Of a stretch of 14,896 nucleotides of DNA, positions 13,972-14,896 are shown one piece after another; within the stretch, counting starts at the first letter, position 1, and the number at the start of each line of letters is the position of its first letter. The DNA lies in contig DASRJX010000103.1 of assembly GCA_035649235.1 (NCBI GenBank), positions 1 to 14,896 on the forward strand, written 5' to 3'. The DNA comes from DASRJX01 sp035649235 (GTDB lineage: Bacteria > Acidobacteriota > Polarisedimenticolia > Gp22-AA2). The notes under the pieces were generated by a model. That model worked only from the letters and a program-made list of their open reading frames with translations, was not told the origin of the DNA and did no database searches. The translations under genes and the position numbers were made by a program.

Positions 13972-14896
13972 TCATCCGGAGATCTCCTCGAGCGTCCGCC
14001 CACGCGTCTCCTCGCCGAGCAGCAGGACGGCTCCCGCACCGGCCACGAGGACGGCCGCGAACATGGCGAACACGGCGGTGAAGCCCGTGTCGGCCGCGGC
14101 CGCGCCCGAGGCAGCGGCGCCCCCCGGGACGAGGAGCCAGCCGACGGCCAGCGGCGCCAGGATGCCGCCGATCCGGCCGAACGCGGCGGCCGATCCGGTG
14201 CCGGTCCCGCGCAGGCGCGTCGGGTAGAGCTCCGGCGTGTAGCCGTAGGTCACCCCCCAGGCGCCCAGATTGAAGAACGACACCAGACACCCCCACAGCA
14301 GGAGCTCGCGCGGGCCCGCGGCCACGCCGAAGCGCCAGGAGGCGGCGGCGCACAGGACCATGAACGGAACGAGCGTCCGCTTCCGCCCCACCTTCTCCAC
14401 CAGCCACGCGGCGGCGAAATAGCCGGGGATCTGCGCGAGCGTGATGTAGAGAGTGAACCGGAACGATTGCACCTCGGGATAGCCGCGTCCGACCAGAAGC
14501 GTCGGCAGCCAGATGAACATGCCATAGTAGGAGAAGGCCATCGCGTACCACAGGGCCCAGAGCATCACCGTGCGCCGCCGCAGGGGGCCCGAGAACAGGT
14601 CGCGCATCCTTGCCTCTGCCTCGGCCGGCTCGGGCGTGAGCGCCGGTCCCGGCTCGCAGCCCGATCCCGCCTCGACCTGCCGCACGACCTGTTCCGCTTC
14701 GGCCGCCCGTCCCCGGGCCATCAGAAAGCGCGGCGACTCCGGCAGGGATCGCCGCAACACGAACACGTAGAGCGCCGGCAGGGCGCCGACGAAGAAGGCC
14801 CACCTCCAGGGAAACGTGGCGCCGCGGCCTGCTGCGGACCGCGCCAGCACGTCGGCGATGACGGCCGCTGCGACCCAGCCGAAGGCCCAGAAGGAC
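13972..14896 (-). CDS. MFS transporter, sugar-porter/NiaP-like, C-terminal part (5' end outside window)
   Basis: The frame is open to the window edge, so the N-terminus is missing; 307 residues are visible. WRWAFFVGALPALYVFVLRR followed by SLPESPRFLMARGR (the PESPR signature after helix 6) marks the sugar-porter-like branch. After a central cytoplasmic loop, the second six helices include MAFSYYGMFIWLPTLL, with EKVGRKRT between helices 8 and 9, and YGYTPELYPTRLRGTGTG. These blocks closely resemble NiaP (YceI) niacin transporters, but related members carry aromatic acids or other organic acids, so the substrate is open. The tail EETRGRTLEEISG is typical. The stop lies 25 bases before folC, and the folC Shine-Dalgarno is in that gap, so the two are probably co-transcribed. 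Confidence 0.92.
   Translation of the reverse strand, partial: SFWAFGWVAAAVIADVLARSAAGRGATFPWRWAFFVGALPALYVFVLRRSLPESPRFLMARGRAAEAEQVVRQVEAGSGCEPGPALTPEPAEAEARMRDLFSGPLRRRTVMLWALWYAMAFSYYGMFIWLPTLLVGRGYPEVQSFRFTLYITLAQIPGYFAAAWLVEKVGRKRTLVPFMVLCAAASWRFGVAAGPRELLLWGCLVSFFNLGAWGVTYGYTPELYPTRLRGTGTGSAAAFGRIGGILAPLAVGWLLVPGGAAASGAAAADTGFTAVFAMFAAVLVAGAGAVLLLGEETRGRTLEEISG

Noticed and set aside
13947..14039. N-terminal extension of FolC by 31 residues
   Set aside because: It overlaps the end of the transporter gene, and a good GGAGGG site sits just before ATG 13946.

Overview
This is a gene-dense, high-GC bacterial chromosome segment with eleven protein-coding genes, two of them cut by the window edges. 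There are no RNA genes, insertion sequences, phage genes or CRISPR arrays that I can see, and no gene-free stretch longer than about 140 bases. A signal-peptide TPR/beta-barrel protein points to a diderm (outer-membrane) bacterium. TrmFO (folate-dependent tRNA methylation), the DUF885 peptidase and the high GC would fit Acidobacteriota or a similar soil/sediment phylum, but that placement is inference and was not tested.

Layout. At 1-2106 a plus-strand operon holds the 3' end of an MFS transporter, a 3-hydroxyisobutyrate dehydrogenase-family oxidoreductase and a YkgJ-type cysteine-cluster protein, packed with a 1-base gap and then a GTGA overlap. From 2082 to 7913 lies a DNA/RNA maintenance block on the minus strand, dprA then topA then trmFO. 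It is interrupted between topA and trmFO by an opposite-strand 2H phosphodiesterase resembling cyclic phosphodiesterase (CPDase). A divergent region at 7914-8014 separates dprA from the plus-strand TPR/outer-membrane protein gene. A secreted DUF885 metallopeptidase gene (minus) and a PHBH-type FAD monooxygenase gene (plus) diverge from 11280-11407. The right end carries folC (minus), preceded by a NiaP-like MFS transporter gene that runs off the window.

How the genes relate. TrmFO consumes 5,10-methylenetetrahydrofolate and FolC makes the polyglutamylated folate pool, so two steps of folate use are present, though in separate transcription units. DprA and TopA handle single-stranded DNA loading and supercoiling. 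The most striking structural property is that all four convergent gene pairs overlap at their 3' ends (25, 11, 20 and 26 bases), which leaves no space for ordinary intrinsic terminators. I did not find a clearly new multi-gene system. The items most worth following are the CPDase gene inside the dprA-topA-trmFO cluster, the repeated TGTCAAAT-type boxes in front of topA and dprA, and the overlapping convergent ends.
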